Source: Mucilaginibacter terrigena (lineage in GTDB: Bacteria; Bacteroidota; Bacteroidia; Sphingobacteriales; Sphingobacteriaceae). From it: a stretch of 64,000 nucleotides of DNA. The stretch spans positions 124,001-188,000 of the forward strand of contig NZ_SEWG01000003.1 in assembly GCF_004168255.1 (NCBI RefSeq). The letters run 5' to 3'. The position numbers were made by a program, and so were the translations under genes. This document shows positions 8,653-18,307 of the stretch, in pieces (the stretch's first letter is position 1; each line of letters starts with the position of its first letter). The notes below the pieces were generated by a model, which had not been told where the DNA came from, searched no databases, and worked only from the letters and a program-made list of their open reading frames with translations.

Positions 8653-9522
8653 TTATTGTTCGCTGCTTTTAGTGACCTTAACCCAGTCGACCCACATTTT
8701 GGCTTCGCCATTTTTCACCATGTTAACGGTGCTTTCGGGTAACCCGTAGAAAGGTTGTTTTACACCGTTTATTTTAGCAGGGTACCCACCACCCAAGGCA
8801 TAATTAAGTATCATATATTGCTTATTGTCGAACACCCATTTGCCATAATGTTCTGCCATTTTACGGGTTACCCTAAACATTGCTACGCCATCGTATTTAA
8901 AAACAAGGCTCTCGGGTGTCCAGTCAACCGCGTAAACATGCCATTGTGTGGCATCGTGTTCCTTATCAAAGTATAAACGGTTTACAAAAGGGGTTTCGCC
9001 GCTGTAACCAGGGCCATGCACGGCCGCGCTTATCCAGTCGGGTTCACCCACGTACTCCATAATGTCAATCTCGCCTGTTTGCGGCCAGTTGCCTTTGCCC
9101 AGCATCCACCAGGCCGGCCACAAGCCTTCGCCTGCGGTAACCTTTATGCGTGCCTCGGCTGTGCCATAAGTAAAATCAAACTTATCGCGGGTGTTTATTC
9201 GTGCCGAGATGAAATCATATTCCCTGCCTTCAATATTTTTAAACTTAGGCGAATATTTTGGCTTTAAAACCAGCAGCCCGTTTTCTATGTACATTACAGA
9301 TGATGAATCTACATAAGTTTGTAACTCGTTATTCCCGTTAAATCCGGGTACTTCCGGTGTCCATTTGGTGCGGTCGAGTGTGGTGCCCAAAAAATCGTCA
9401 AAAAAAACCACATTGCCTTTGGCATAACCCGTTACCGAGCCTTTTTTAACAGACGAACATGACGTGCCAATAACTATTGCCATTGCGAATGCAGCAGCAT
9501 AAATACACTTTTTGTGAAGCAT
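8653..9522 (-). CDS. GH16 endo-beta-glucanase lipoprotein (laminarinase-like)
   Basis: A 289-residue lipoprotein (lipobox GTSC near residue 22). Residues about 35-285 are a GH16 jelly-roll domain with the catalytic GEIDIMEYVG motif: Glu151 nucleophile and Glu156 acid/base, plus the WPAWWMLG substrate-cleft motif just before it. The ExDxxE spacing with an added residue is that of the laminarinase/beta-1,3(4)-glucanase branch rather than lichenase. It is the last gene of the PUL operon, separated from the upstream GH16 gene by a hairpin that could lower its expression. It is probably surface-anchored and cuts glucan for SusC/D uptake. Confidence 0.92.
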   Translation of the reverse strand: MLHKKCIYAAAFAMAIVIGTSCSSVKKGSVTGYAKGNVVFFDDFLGTTLDRTKWTPEVPGFNGNNELQTYVDSSSVMYIENGLLVLKPKYSPKFKNIEGREYDFISARINTRDKFDFTYGTAEARIKVTAGEGLWPAWWMLGKGNWPQTGEIDIMEYVGEPDWISAAVHGPGYSGETPFVNRLYFDKEHDATQWHVYAVDWTPESLVFKYDGVAMFRVTRKMAEHYGKWVFDNKQYMILNYALGGGYPAKINGVKQPFYGLPESTVNMVKNGEAKMWVDWVKVTKSSEQ

Positions 9523-9552
9523 AATATTAATCAGGGGATTATTTTATAAAAA

Positions 9553-9585
9553 GTAAGGCTATCGTTAATTAACGGATAGCCTTAC
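9553..9585 (-). terminator. Hairpin between the two GH16 genes
   Basis: The perfect 11-bp arms GTAAGGCTATC and GATAGCCTTAC flank a loop that is itself partly palindromic. It lies between two genes of the same operon, so it may be an attenuator or a processing site rather than a full stop. Confidence 0.6.
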
Positions 9586-9597
9586 CTGTTTAAATGA

Positions 9598-10635
9598 TTA
9601 TTTATAAACGCGTACGTAATCTACCTCCATGGAGTCGTTAGTGAAATTAGGGTCGACCGCCGGGCCACCAAAATTACCACCTATTGCAACATTCAGTATC
9701 AGGAAGAAATCGTGATTGAATGGCAGGTCGGCAGTGTTGGCAAACGTGTGGTATACGTTACCGTCAACAGCAAACTTCATGGTAGTTGGCGTCCATTCAA
9801 GGCTGTAAACGTGAAACGCTGTAGAAGCAGTTGGGTTTTGTGTAGTTGCACTTACACCGCCGCCACCATAATGATTTGGATAGTGCAGGGTAGAAAATAT
9901 GGTGTTTTGTTGTTTACCAACATGTTCCATAATATCTATCTCGCCGCAGGCGGGCCACGGAGTGGTATCTACATTGGCACCCAGCGCCCATATTGCAGGC
10001 CATGTACCTACACCTGCAGGCAGCTTTGCTTTAACCTCGACACGGCCATACTTAAACGCGAACTTACCTTTAGTTAATAGCCTGGCCGATGTATAACCAA
10101 AACCATTATAATCCTCTTTCTTCAGGTTGATTTTTAAGGTACCATCAGATTCAATAGCATTATCTGTGCGGTTGGTATAATATTCCAGCTCGTTATTACC
10201 CCATCCGTTGTTGTTCCCCAGATCGTAGCCCCATTTACCAGGGTCGGGCGCGCCGGTGTTATTAAACTCATCCGACCAAACAAGCGCCTCGGCTGCAGAA
10301 ACATTTACCTGTATTGATTTTACTGTTGTTTTACCGCTTTGGCTTTTAGCGGTAACCTTTACGTTATAAACACCGGCCACCGGGTATTGGTATGTTAAAC
10401 TGCCGCTTGTATTGTTCTGAAAAACGCCGTTCCCAAAATCAAACTCGTACGATACGGCGTTTTCTGCTGTAACGGCAAAAGTTACCGTGCCGCTGTTATC
10501 GGTACTTACGGTGGGTGTTACAACAACATTTGCAGGTTTGTCTGCTGTTGAGTTGCCACCCGTATCATTATTTTTAGAGCAATTGGTAAACAAGGCTACC
10601 ACTGCCACTAACACTAAAGTTTTCAATCTTCTCAT
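9598..10635 (-). CDS. GH16 glucanase lipoprotein with N-terminal PKD domain
   Basis: A 345-residue lipoprotein (lipobox near Cys19). Residues about 35-113 form a PKD/Ig-like domain (FDFGNG, YPVAGVYNVKVTA). Residues about 118-345 form a GH16 domain with WPAIWALG and GEIDIMEHVG (Glu232 nucleophile, Glu237 acid/base), ending in a DYVRVYK strand usual for the family. It differs from its neighbour by the PKD spacer, which would lift the catalytic domain off the membrane. The two probably act on the same beta-glucan with different reach or chain preference. It lies 8 nt after the upstream SGBP gene, in the same operon. Confidence 0.92.
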   Translation of the reverse strand: MRRLKTLVLVAVVALFTNCSKNNDTGGNSTADKPANVVVTPTVSTDNSGTVTFAVTAENAVSYEFDFGNGVFQNNTSGSLTYQYPVAGVYNVKVTAKSQSGKTTVKSIQVNVSAAEALVWSDEFNNTGAPDPGKWGYDLGNNNGWGNNELEYYTNRTDNAIESDGTLKINLKKEDYNGFGYTSARLLTKGKFAFKYGRVEVKAKLPAGVGTWPAIWALGANVDTTPWPACGEIDIMEHVGKQQNTIFSTLHYPNHYGGGGVSATTQNPTASTAFHVYSLEWTPTTMKFAVDGNVYHTFANTADLPFNHDFFLILNVAIGGNFGGPAVDPNFTNDSMEVDYVRVYK

Positions 10636-10643
10636 ATCTTTTA

Positions 10644-11537
10644 TTATTTAACTTTAAATTTCTGATACCATGCAAGGCCATCTACACTCATGGTGCGTAC
10701 TGTAAAAGTGGTTGCAGTTAGCTCCATAAGTTCGTACGTGCTGCCACCTGTGCCAAATGCTATAAGCCCGTTACCCGGTACTGTGAATTGTATACGGGTT
10801 GAATTTGCCGGGGTTGAGCCCGACGTAGCATCCATAAACACCAGTTTTTTAGTGCCTGTAACATCAAGGTCATAACAATTATCTCCTCCTGATTTACCGT
10901 AAAATGCAGTAGCAGCAGCTATGAAGAAAGACTGCCCTTTGTTATCAACCGTCATGTTTATGGTTTTTCCATCTTTAGTAAAGGTTATCTCGTCATCATA
11001 TAAACACTCATCGCGTTGGTTTGGTGTGGCGCTATAATGGTTTGATGTATAGGTATCGGCAGCGCCTACACCTACATGGCCGGGGGTAAGGCGATCAATA
11101 ACCCAGGTTTGCGAACCACCGTTAGTAAGGTTCTGCAATATTTCCGCCGGGATCTCAAACGCAACAAATACGGTAATGGTTTTGGTTGTAGTGGTTGTTA
11201 CGCCACCGGTACCTACAGCATTTACCACAACGGTGTATTCGGTAGTGCCGGGGGTAGTATATTTGTGCACCAGTGCGCCTTCGCCCACTATTTTGCTGGA
11301 ACCATCGCCAAAATCTACTTTGTATGAAATGGCATCTGTAGCCGATGCGTTGATTGTGACGTTACCGGAACCGCTGCCTGCAGGGTGGGTATCGTCAACA
11401 CCTTCAATCTCGGTTGTTATGGTCAGGTCCTTCGGGGTAATTATTTTACCAAAGGAATACTCTTGTTTTTTACAGCCTATTGCAATTATAACGGCTGCCA
11501 AACAGATGGTTATTAATGCTTTTATATTAATTTTCAT
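10644..11537 (-). CDS. PKD-domain surface lipoprotein of the PUL (SusE/F-position glycan-binding protein)
   Basis: A 297-residue lipoprotein (lipobox IAIGCKK, Cys22). Residues about 38-125 form a PKD domain (KVDFGDGS, YTTPGTTEYTVVV). The remaining 160 residues form a beta-rich C-terminal domain with no catalytic motif that I recognise (ETWVIDRL-like QTWVIDRLTPGHVGVG, then DECLYDDEITF). Genes at this place, after SusD and before the hydrolases, usually encode surface glycan-binding proteins. The TWVID/DDEITF pattern is common in laminarin-type PULs. Binding specificity is not readable. It is 11 nt from the upstream gene. Confidence 0.72.
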   Translation of the reverse strand: MKINIKALITICLAAVIIAIGCKKQEYSFGKIITPKDLTITTEIEGVDDTHPAGSGSGNVTINASATDAISYKVDFGDGSSKIVGEGALVHKYTTPGTTEYTVVVNAVGTGGVTTTTTKTITVFVAFEIPAEILQNLTNGGSQTWVIDRLTPGHVGVGAADTYTSNHYSATPNQRDECLYDDEITFTKDGKTINMTVDNKGQSFFIAAATAFYGKSGGDNCYDLDVTGTKKLVFMDATSGSTPANSTRIQFTVPGNGLIAFGTGGSTYELMELTATTFTVRTMSVDGLAWYQKFKVK

Positions 11538-11548
11538 CGCTTTATAAA

Positions 11549-13639
11549 TTAATTAAGTGTGATATCATCAAAATAGAATGTGTAGTTGGCCGATCCATCA
11601 CCCGACGTGCCGTTATCAAATATCAGTACAACTTTTTGGTAAGAGTTGGCTGTGTTGATTGCGGTGTAATCGAAAGTTAACTCTTCCCATTCGTTGGCTT
11701 TGGTGGTAGTTACTTCTTTTTCGAAGCTGATGCCGCCGTTGGTTTGGTTCTCTACCTTTAGTAAAACTTTAGCGCCTACCCTTGGCGAGTATACTTTCAT
11801 CTTGATGATCTTTTTGGTTGAGAAATCGATCGGGTTATCAAGGCTGATAAAACTGCCGCCGTAAGTAGCGCCGGGGCTTTTTACCATTTTGGCAACTTTA
11901 GTACTGGTATTAATACCGGTAGCGCTTGGGTTGTTAACAACAGTAACACCGCCGCCTTCAAAATCGATAAAGGCGTAGTTCAGGGTTGCAGATTGAAAAT
12001 TAAGCGGGATGCCTAAAACAGAAGATGGTGCAGGTAAAAGTTTCAGGTCGTCCCAGTAAAATGTTTTACCCGAACCGCTTACACCAAAATCAAAAAATAC
12101 CGTGGCTTTATCATAATTATATGCCGCATTAAATGCAGGTGTACCGCCAGAGTTATTAAGCAAATTGAACGTTAGGGTTTCCCATCCGTTAGCTACAGTG
12201 GTTACCGCATCTGTTTCAACAGATTTTGTACCATCGTTATGGTCTTCTATTTTTAATTTGATGGTTAACCCTGCCGCAGGCGAATAAACGCGCAGGCTCA
12301 TTTGAGCAAAGTCTGCCGTAACACCTATTTTAGTTGGGAAACCTGCTGGTGTACCAACAGTAACCCCGGCCCATGTTTCGGCACCGCCCGGCTTGGTGGT
12401 CTTTTTAACTTTGTTGGCCGCGTTTGTAGGGTCAACTGCATCAATGGTAATATCATTACCAAAATCAGTTACGGTGTAATCTGTATTTGGCGCGTCAAAT
12501 GTAACAGGCAAGCTTATTTTTTGAATAGGGACAGTCATCTTCAGGTCGTCCATATAAAATACTTTACCACTGCCGCTTACATTAAAGTCAAAAAACATCG
12601 AAGCCTTATCGTAAGTGAACGCCGGGTTTAACGCAGGTGTACCCGGAACATTATTATTAAAATCAAATGTTAAGGTTTCCCAGGCATTGGCTACTGTTGT
12701 TAGCTTATCAACTTCAACAAATTTTGAACCATCGGCATGGTCTTCTAATTTTAATTTGATAGTTAAACCTACAGCAGGTGAGTAAACACGAACCGTCAAT
12801 TTTGAGTTTGCAGCAGTTACTGCAATTTTGTTTGCAAAGCCTGCACCTGTACCTAATGTTGTACCTGCCCAAACTTCGGCGCCGCCCGGTTTAATAACTT
12901 TTAAAACCTTATTTGCAGCATTTGCAGGGTCTGCAACCACACTTGATATGTTACCGCCAAAATCGCTGGTGGTGTAATCGTAGTTAGGGTCGTCAAAGGT
13001 CAAAGGCAGGTCTATTTGTCTGCCTACTTTTATGGTTTCCTCGTGCGTGGTTGTTGCAACGCCACCGCTTAAAGCCACTACTCTTACTACGTATGTACCC
13101 GCAGATGCATAATTATGTGTTGCCGTTTGCGTTTCCAGGAAAGAATCGTACGGCTCGGGATCAGCTGTAGTTTCATCACCATAATAAACATGGTACATGG
13201 TTTCAAAATCAGCGGCTGCGCCAACATTAATTGTTAAGCCGTTAGTGGTGATAGTTGTCTTTAAATTCTCGGGCGCTTTAAACGATACAGTAAGCTCCTG
13301 GGTTAATTCGGTGGTTTTGCCGTTTACACCGTGGGCTACGATTTTTACATTGTAAACGCCTTCTTTGTAAGTGTGCTGGGTGTTTTTGCCCGGGCCTACT
13401 TTAACAAAGTTATCGGTACCATCGCCATAATAAACATCATAAAGGGTTGCGCCCTCGCCTGTTGGGTAAACGGTAACGAGGCCGGTGTTATCCTGTGTAA
13501 TGTTAAATAATACCGACAATTTTGCCGGATCAGATACACCGTTATTCACAAACGATGTATCATCAAATACTTCCTTTTTACAGCCTGTTATAACAGCCAG
13601 TACCAGGATTATGCTCAAAAAATATTTTATTGCATTCAT
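11549..13639 (-). CDS. Multi-domain surface glycan-binding lipoprotein with two PKD domains and three tandem repeats
   Basis: A 696-residue lipoprotein (lipobox VITGCKK, Cys20). Two PKD-like domains (about 40-118 and 123-205, each with a YYGD turn) are followed by three homologous jelly-roll-like units at about 209-370, 375-534 and 543-696. Units 1 and 2 are close copies (PLTFDDPNYDY / PVTFDAPNTDY; VRVYSPAVGLTIKLKLEDH / LRVYSPAAGLTIKLKIEDH; FYMDDLK / FYWDDLK) and unit 3 is diverged. The fold pattern resembles carbohydrate-binding modules of the CBM4/9-like superfamily. No catalytic motif is seen. As the SusE/F-position gene after susD it probably captures glucan at the surface with several binding sites. 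Confidence 0.75.
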   Translation of the reverse strand: MNAIKYFLSIILVLAVITGCKKEVFDDTSFVNNGVSDPAKLSVLFNITQDNTGLVTVYPTGEGATLYDVYYGDGTDNFVKVGPGKNTQHTYKEGVYNVKIVAHGVNGKTTELTQELTVSFKAPENLKTTITTNGLTINVGAAADFETMYHVYYGDETTADPEPYDSFLETQTATHNYASAGTYVVRVVALSGGVATTTHEETIKVGRQIDLPLTFDDPNYDYTTSDFGGNISSVVADPANAANKVLKVIKPGGAEVWAGTTLGTGAGFANKIAVTAANSKLTVRVYSPAVGLTIKLKLEDHADGSKFVEVDKLTTVANAWETLTFDFNNNVPGTPALNPAFTYDKASMFFDFNVSGSGKVFYMDDLKMTVPIQKISLPVTFDAPNTDYTVTDFGNDITIDAVDPTNAANKVKKTTKPGGAETWAGVTVGTPAGFPTKIGVTADFAQMSLRVYSPAAGLTIKLKIEDHNDGTKSVETDAVTTVANGWETLTFNLLNNSGGTPAFNAAYNYDKATVFFDFGVSGSGKTFYWDDLKLLPAPSSVLGIPLNFQSATLNYAFIDFEGGGVTVVNNPSATGINTSTKVAKMVKSPGATYGGSFISLDNPIDFSTKKIIKMKVYSPRVGAKVLLKVENQTNGGISFEKEVTTTKANEWEELTFDYTAINTANSYQKVVLIFDNGTSGDGSANYTFYFDDITLN

Positions 13640-13658
13640 GATCTTGATTTTTTAAGGT

Positions 13659-15167
13659 TTAATAGCCCGGGTTTTGTGTTAAACCTGTAACGTTAATTTC
13701 TTCCTGTGGTATAGGGAACACCTCGTGCTTGCCGGTTTTAAAACCTGTAAGTTTTGCGGCGGCCTGCCCTGTTCTAACCAGGTCAAAAAAGCGGTCGCCA
13801 TCCATAGCCAGTTCAAGCCTGCGCTCGTCCCATATAGCCTGTTTAAGTGCATCGCCTGTAGCGGTTATCTTGTGCAGGTCGTCGCCAAATGCACGGGCAC
13901 GTACCCTGTTAAGGTACTCCTGTGCTTTGGCATCGCTGCCACCGCTTCTGTTTATAGCTTCGGCAGCCATTAGCAATACTTCAGAATATCTTAAAACCCT
14001 AAAGTTGTTCAGATAGTTCAATTCAACCTGGCCCGATGTTTCACCTTTGCGTGGCAGGTATTTTCCGTTGTATAAACCTGTGTTTTTATACGGTGCTACC
14101 TGATAGGTAATGTTAAGTTCGGGATGGGCTGCTTTGTAAGCTTCGATATCGAATGCTGTGATGGCTTTACGCTGGTCGCCTGCAGAATATGCGTCAGCCA
14201 GGTCTTGCGTTGGCAGGTTGGTGCTCCAGCCAGCAGCATAAGGCATAGCGCCGCCGCCGTTTAAACCCCTGATTCCATTTTGCTGAACAGCATAGTTACC
14301 CTGCCCGCGTGTGGCACCACCCCAATTGTAGTAGGGCGAACCATTGGTGTACTGGATCTCGAATACCGACTCGGGGCCGTTTTCGCCTGCTGCCAAGTAA
14401 ACAGATGCGTAGTCACTTACCAATGAGAAAGGGCCTTGTGTAATAACAGGTTCTAATACCGAAGCCGCTTCTGAAAACTTGTTCTCGTATAAATAAACTT
14501 TACCTAACAATGCCTGGGCAGCATACTTAGTTACACGGCCTTGCTGTGCCTGGGTGGCAGGTAAAACTGCTATGGCATCGTTAAGGTCCTTCTCTATCTG
14601 CGCGTATACTTCGGCTTTTGGTGCCCTTGTTAATGATTTTGCGTCATTATAATCAAAGCGATCGTTAGTGAACAATGGCACATCGCCCCACATTTTTACC
14701 AGGGTAAAATAGTAGTAAGCCCGTAAAAAGTGCATTTCGCCATAAAGGGCATCTTTGCCGGTGAAGTCAACCGTTTCGCCCGCTTTGTTCTTGTCTTTAT
14801 ACTTTATGATATAATTAGAACGGTTAACACCTTCGTAAGCAACCCGCCACAGATCATACAGTGTGGAGTTTGATGAGGTTAAGGTAAAATCGTCTATTTG
14901 CTGCAACGCTAAAACGTCTGATGCGCTTTCGCCACCCGCTACCGAGTTATCAGATGCGATATCGCCAACAACAACCGCCTGGTTTAACCATTGCAGCGGG
15001 GAATATACGCTGATGGCCATGGTACGGTAATCTGTTTCCGATTTCAGGTAGTCAAGGTCGGTAACCACAAAGCGGTCGTGCGGGTTATTTTCTACCCATT
15101 TTTTACATGCTGTGAGTGTGGTTATTAGCATAACCACGCCAATTAGCTTTATATATTTTTTATTCAT
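13659..15167 (-). CDS. susD: SusD/RagB-family nutrient-uptake lipoprotein
   Basis: A 502-residue lipoprotein (lipobox near Cys20, LTACKKW). It has the SusD N-terminal helix region, TPR-like helices (ALLGKVYLYENKFSEAASVLEPVI) and the C-terminal RagB/SusD block (LRYSEVLLMAAEAINRSGG, YLNRVRARA, IWDERRLELAMDGDRFFDLVRTG, VFPIPQEEI). SusD proteins cap the SusC barrel and deliver bound oligosaccharide. It lies 20 nt after susC in the same operon. Confidence 0.96.
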   Translation of the reverse strand: MNKKYIKLIGVVMLITTLTACKKWVENNPHDRFVVTDLDYLKSETDYRTMAISVYSPLQWLNQAVVVGDIASDNSVAGGESASDVLALQQIDDFTLTSSNSTLYDLWRVAYEGVNRSNYIIKYKDKNKAGETVDFTGKDALYGEMHFLRAYYYFTLVKMWGDVPLFTNDRFDYNDAKSLTRAPKAEVYAQIEKDLNDAIAVLPATQAQQGRVTKYAAQALLGKVYLYENKFSEAASVLEPVITQGPFSLVSDYASVYLAAGENGPESVFEIQYTNGSPYYNWGGATRGQGNYAVQQNGIRGLNGGGAMPYAAGWSTNLPTQDLADAYSAGDQRKAITAFDIEAYKAAHPELNITYQVAPYKNTGLYNGKYLPRKGETSGQVELNYLNNFRVLRYSEVLLMAAEAINRSGGSDAKAQEYLNRVRARAFGDDLHKITATGDALKQAIWDERRLELAMDGDRFFDLVRTGQAAAKLTGFKTGKHEVFPIPQEEINVTGLTQNPGY

Positions 15168-15187
15168 CGTAATAATATTTAAATGAA

Positions 15188-18100
15188 TTATAATTTAATG
15201 TCAAGTCCCATAGTGTATGTTCTTGGCTGCGGATAGGCGCCACGGTCAACACCAGATTCAAATACACCGCCCGAGATCTCCGGGTCGTAGCCCGAATATT
15301 TAGTGAAGGTGTAAGCATTTCTTACCTGCGCGTAAACCCTGATGCTTTTAAATACTTTTCCTTGTAATAAGCGTGGGAAAGTATAGCCTAACTGTACGTT
15401 TTTGATCTTCACGAATGAACCATCCTCTACATACCTGTCTGATGCGCGGATGTTGCTGTTATCATCAGTAAACGTATAACGCGGGTTACGGGCATCATTG
15501 GTTGTGCCTTCGCCTGTCCACCTTGCCAGCACACCACGGAATTTGTTGGTGTAGTTGGCGTTACGCTCATAAGCGCGATAAATATCGTTGCCTAATGAAG
15601 CGTAGGTAAACGCATTAAAATCAAAGTTTTTATAACTCATGGTTAGCGTCCATCCTAAAATTACATTAGGGAACGGGTTGCCAATATAGGTGCGGTCTTC
15701 GGCGGTTATGGTACCATCGTTATTGGTATCTACAAAACGGATATCGCCTGGTTTTGCGCCCGGTTGGGTTGCACCTGCTGCAACTTCTGCGGCGTTTTGG
15801 AACAAGCCATCGGTTTTATAACCGTAGAAATAACCCGGCGACTGGCCTTTTTCAAAAACCGTTACCTGTTGCGACTGGCCGTTAAAATAGCTGCCGCCAA
15901 ATATCCTCGCTGTACCATCGGTATTGGTTGCGGTAACCAAGCTTTTTACGGTAGTTACCGTTACGGTATTACCAAGTTTAAACGAGTTGCCAAGGTCTGC
16001 GTTATAGCCTACTGATACATCAAGGCCGCTGTTTTTAGTTGAACCGATGTTAGCATCAGGCAATGGTATGGTACCGTTTACTAAAACTGTTGCCGGTTGA
16101 AATATTAAACCAGATACCCTTTTTTCATAGTAATCTGCAGTGATGTTTAATTTGCCGTTTAACATCGTCAAATCAAAACCAACATTTGCCTGCTTTTGGG
16201 TTTCCCAGCCAAGCCTTTCGTTTACGGTAGAGGCTAAGGTAGACCCCGGATAGAATACGTTGCTGAAGTTATAGCCATTGCTGTTTGCGGTAGGGCCATA
16301 ATCAGGGCCACCGGTTGCAATGCTGTATGCCTGCGTTGGCGTAATATCATTACCTACTGTACCATAACTACCCCTTATTTTTAAGAAATCGATAGCGGGT
16401 ACATTAAAGAAGCTTTCTTTACTGGCAACCCAGCCTAACGATCCTGAAAAGAAGTTAGCAAACTTTCTGTCGGCGCCAAAAGATGTTGACCCATCACGGC
16501 GCGCGGTGAATGATGCAAGGTATCTTTCTTTGTAATCATAGTTCAACCTTCCAAAGTACGACATGTTGCGTTTAAAGTATTGGTAGTAGTAACCACCCGT
16601 TGCGGTTGGGTTAGTTGCAGTATTTGTACCGGTAGCTGCCGAGTAATCTGCAAATTCCCATGAGTTAAATGGTACATCCTGCCTGTTTACACCGGTTCCG
16701 TTACCAGATTCTTTCGCCATTGAAAAGCCAACAACTGTTTCAAAATTATGATCCTGCGCCACTTTAAAGTTATAGTTGGCATAAGTTTCCCAGCTGTAGT
16801 TAAAGTTGCTTACTTTATCGTGGTTTACGGTATTATGTTTATCTAATACGGTCGAACCATCGGCATTCATGCTGTTGTCAACGTTAAGCGGCCCGTAAAA
16901 TACAAGCGGCGTAAAGCCTTTACTGTTAGCATCATATTTGGTATAACCCAGTCTGCTGGTAAGTTTAAGGTTCTTCAAAATATCATATTGTATTTCAAAT
17001 TTACCGTAAAGCTTGCTGCCAAGGCTTTTGTTATAAGTATTATCAAGCTTGGTTAACGGGTTGTAAACTTCAGATAGTAAAAGGTTGCTGTAGCCATATT
17101 TGCCAACTGTGTTTTCGGTATTTAAAACCGATACCGTTGGGTCGAAGTTTAATGCGCTACCAATTACGCTGTTAAAAGAGTTTTCCTGTATCCCTTTAGA
17201 GTTTAATATGACGCCGGTAGTATTTAAAATGAATTTTAGTTTTGATGACAGTTGAAAATCAAGGTTGGCTGTGAAGTTTGCACGATCGAACTTTGATTTA
17301 TCAATCCCCCCAACTATACCACCCTGGCTTGTATACCCGCCTGACAGGAAATACGAAACGGTTTCGCTGCCGCCACGCACACCTAAAGTGTGTTGTTGTA
17401 ACGGCGCGGTTTTAAATACCTCCTTTTGCCAGTTGGTGCCTACACCTAACACAGAAAGATCGGGAAATATAACATTGCCGCCTGCTGCAACACTGCCTTC
17501 GTTTATCATTGCGCCATATTCGGTAGCATTTAAAACACCAATGTAGCGGGCTATTTCCTGCACACCGTAACTACTGTTAAGGGTGAATTCGGTTTTCATA
17601 TTCTTTCTACCGTTTTTGGTAGTCACAACAATTACACCGTTACCCCCCCTAACACCATAAATAGCCGTAGCAGATGCATCTTTAAGTACATTTATCGATT
17701 CTATATCGAGGGGGTTCACCGCGTTAAGATCGCTTAAGGTTTGCTGCACACCATCTATAACTACTAACGGGTTCGATCCACTTTGCGATGGGATACCCCT
17801 GATAATTACGGTTGGGTTGGAACCCGGTGTACCGCCCTGTATAACGGTAACACCCGATGCACGCCCTTGTATGGCTTCTTCTGCACGTACAGGGTTTTGC
17901 CGCTGGATATCGGCGCTTTTTACCGTTGCGATGGCGCCGGATACTTTGGTTACCTTTTGGGTACCGTAACCAACTACAACAACTTCTGTTAGGGCATTAT
18001 TTACATTGTCTTCCAAAACAAAGTTTTGTTCGCCGGCTTGTGTTACAATCCGTTCAACCGAGGCCATGCCTACAAACGAAACTACGATGGTGCCGCCATT

Positions 18101-18307
18101 TTGCGGGATGTTTAAGGAATAGTTACCGTTTATATCGGTAACAATACCTGTTGACGTTCCCTTAAGGGATACTGATGCTCCGGGCAAACTTAGCCCGTCA
18201 GACTTTTGGGTTACTTTACCGGTTATACGAAGGCTTTGTGAATAGGCTTCGCTAACAAAACAAAAGAGAAAAGCAATACCCACAAAAAACTTGAGTTTTA
18301 ATTGCAT
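15188..18307 (-). CDS. susC: SusC/RagA-family TonB-linked outer-membrane transporter
   Basis: A 1039-residue outer-membrane protein: signal peptide (cleavage near YSQS), a CarboxypepD_reg-like domain (about 28-110, GKVTQKSDGLSLPGASV), a TonB plug with the SusC signature (ALTEVVVVGYGTQ, then SINVLKDASATAIYGVRGGNG), then a 22-strand barrel ending in an aromatic/leucine terminal strand (TYTMGLDIKL). It imports oligosaccharides with SusD using TonB energy. It is the first gene of the PUL operon. A small hairpin lies in its leader (18336-18351). Confidence 0.97.
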   Translation of the reverse strand: MQLKLKFFVGIAFLFCFVSEAYSQSLRITGKVTQKSDGLSLPGASVSLKGTSTGIVTDINGNYSLNIPQNGGTIVVSFVGMASVERIVTQAGEQNFVLEDNVNNALTEVVVVGYGTQKVTKVSGAIATVKSADIQRQNPVRAEEAIQGRASGVTVIQGGTPGSNPTVIIRGIPSQSGSNPLVVIDGVQQTLSDLNAVNPLDIESINVLKDASATAIYGVRGGNGVIVVTTKNGRKNMKTEFTLNSSYGVQEIARYIGVLNATEYGAMINEGSVAAGGNVIFPDLSVLGVGTNWQKEVFKTAPLQQHTLGVRGGSETVSYFLSGGYTSQGGIVGGIDKSKFDRANFTANLDFQLSSKLKFILNTTGVILNSKGIQENSFNSVIGSALNFDPTVSVLNTENTVGKYGYSNLLLSEVYNPLTKLDNTYNKSLGSKLYGKFEIQYDILKNLKLTSRLGYTKYDANSKGFTPLVFYGPLNVDNSMNADGSTVLDKHNTVNHDKVSNFNYSWETYANYNFKVAQDHNFETVVGFSMAKESGNGTGVNRQDVPFNSWEFADYSAATGTNTATNPTATGGYYYQYFKRNMSYFGRLNYDYKERYLASFTARRDGSTSFGADRKFANFFSGSLGWVASKESFFNVPAIDFLKIRGSYGTVGNDITPTQAYSIATGGPDYGPTANSNGYNFSNVFYPGSTLASTVNERLGWETQKQANVGFDLTMLNGKLNITADYYEKRVSGLIFQPATVLVNGTIPLPDANIGSTKNSGLDVSVGYNADLGNSFKLGNTVTVTTVKSLVTATNTDGTARIFGGSYFNGQSQQVTVFEKGQSPGYFYGYKTDGLFQNAAEVAAGATQPGAKPGDIRFVDTNNDGTITAEDRTYIGNPFPNVILGWTLTMSYKNFDFNAFTYASLGNDIYRAYERNANYTNKFRGVLARWTGEGTTNDARNPRYTFTDDNSNIRASDRYVEDGSFVKIKNVQLGYTFPRLLQGKVFKSIRVYAQVRNAYTFTKYSGYDPEISGGVFESGVDRGAYPQPRTYTMGLDIKL

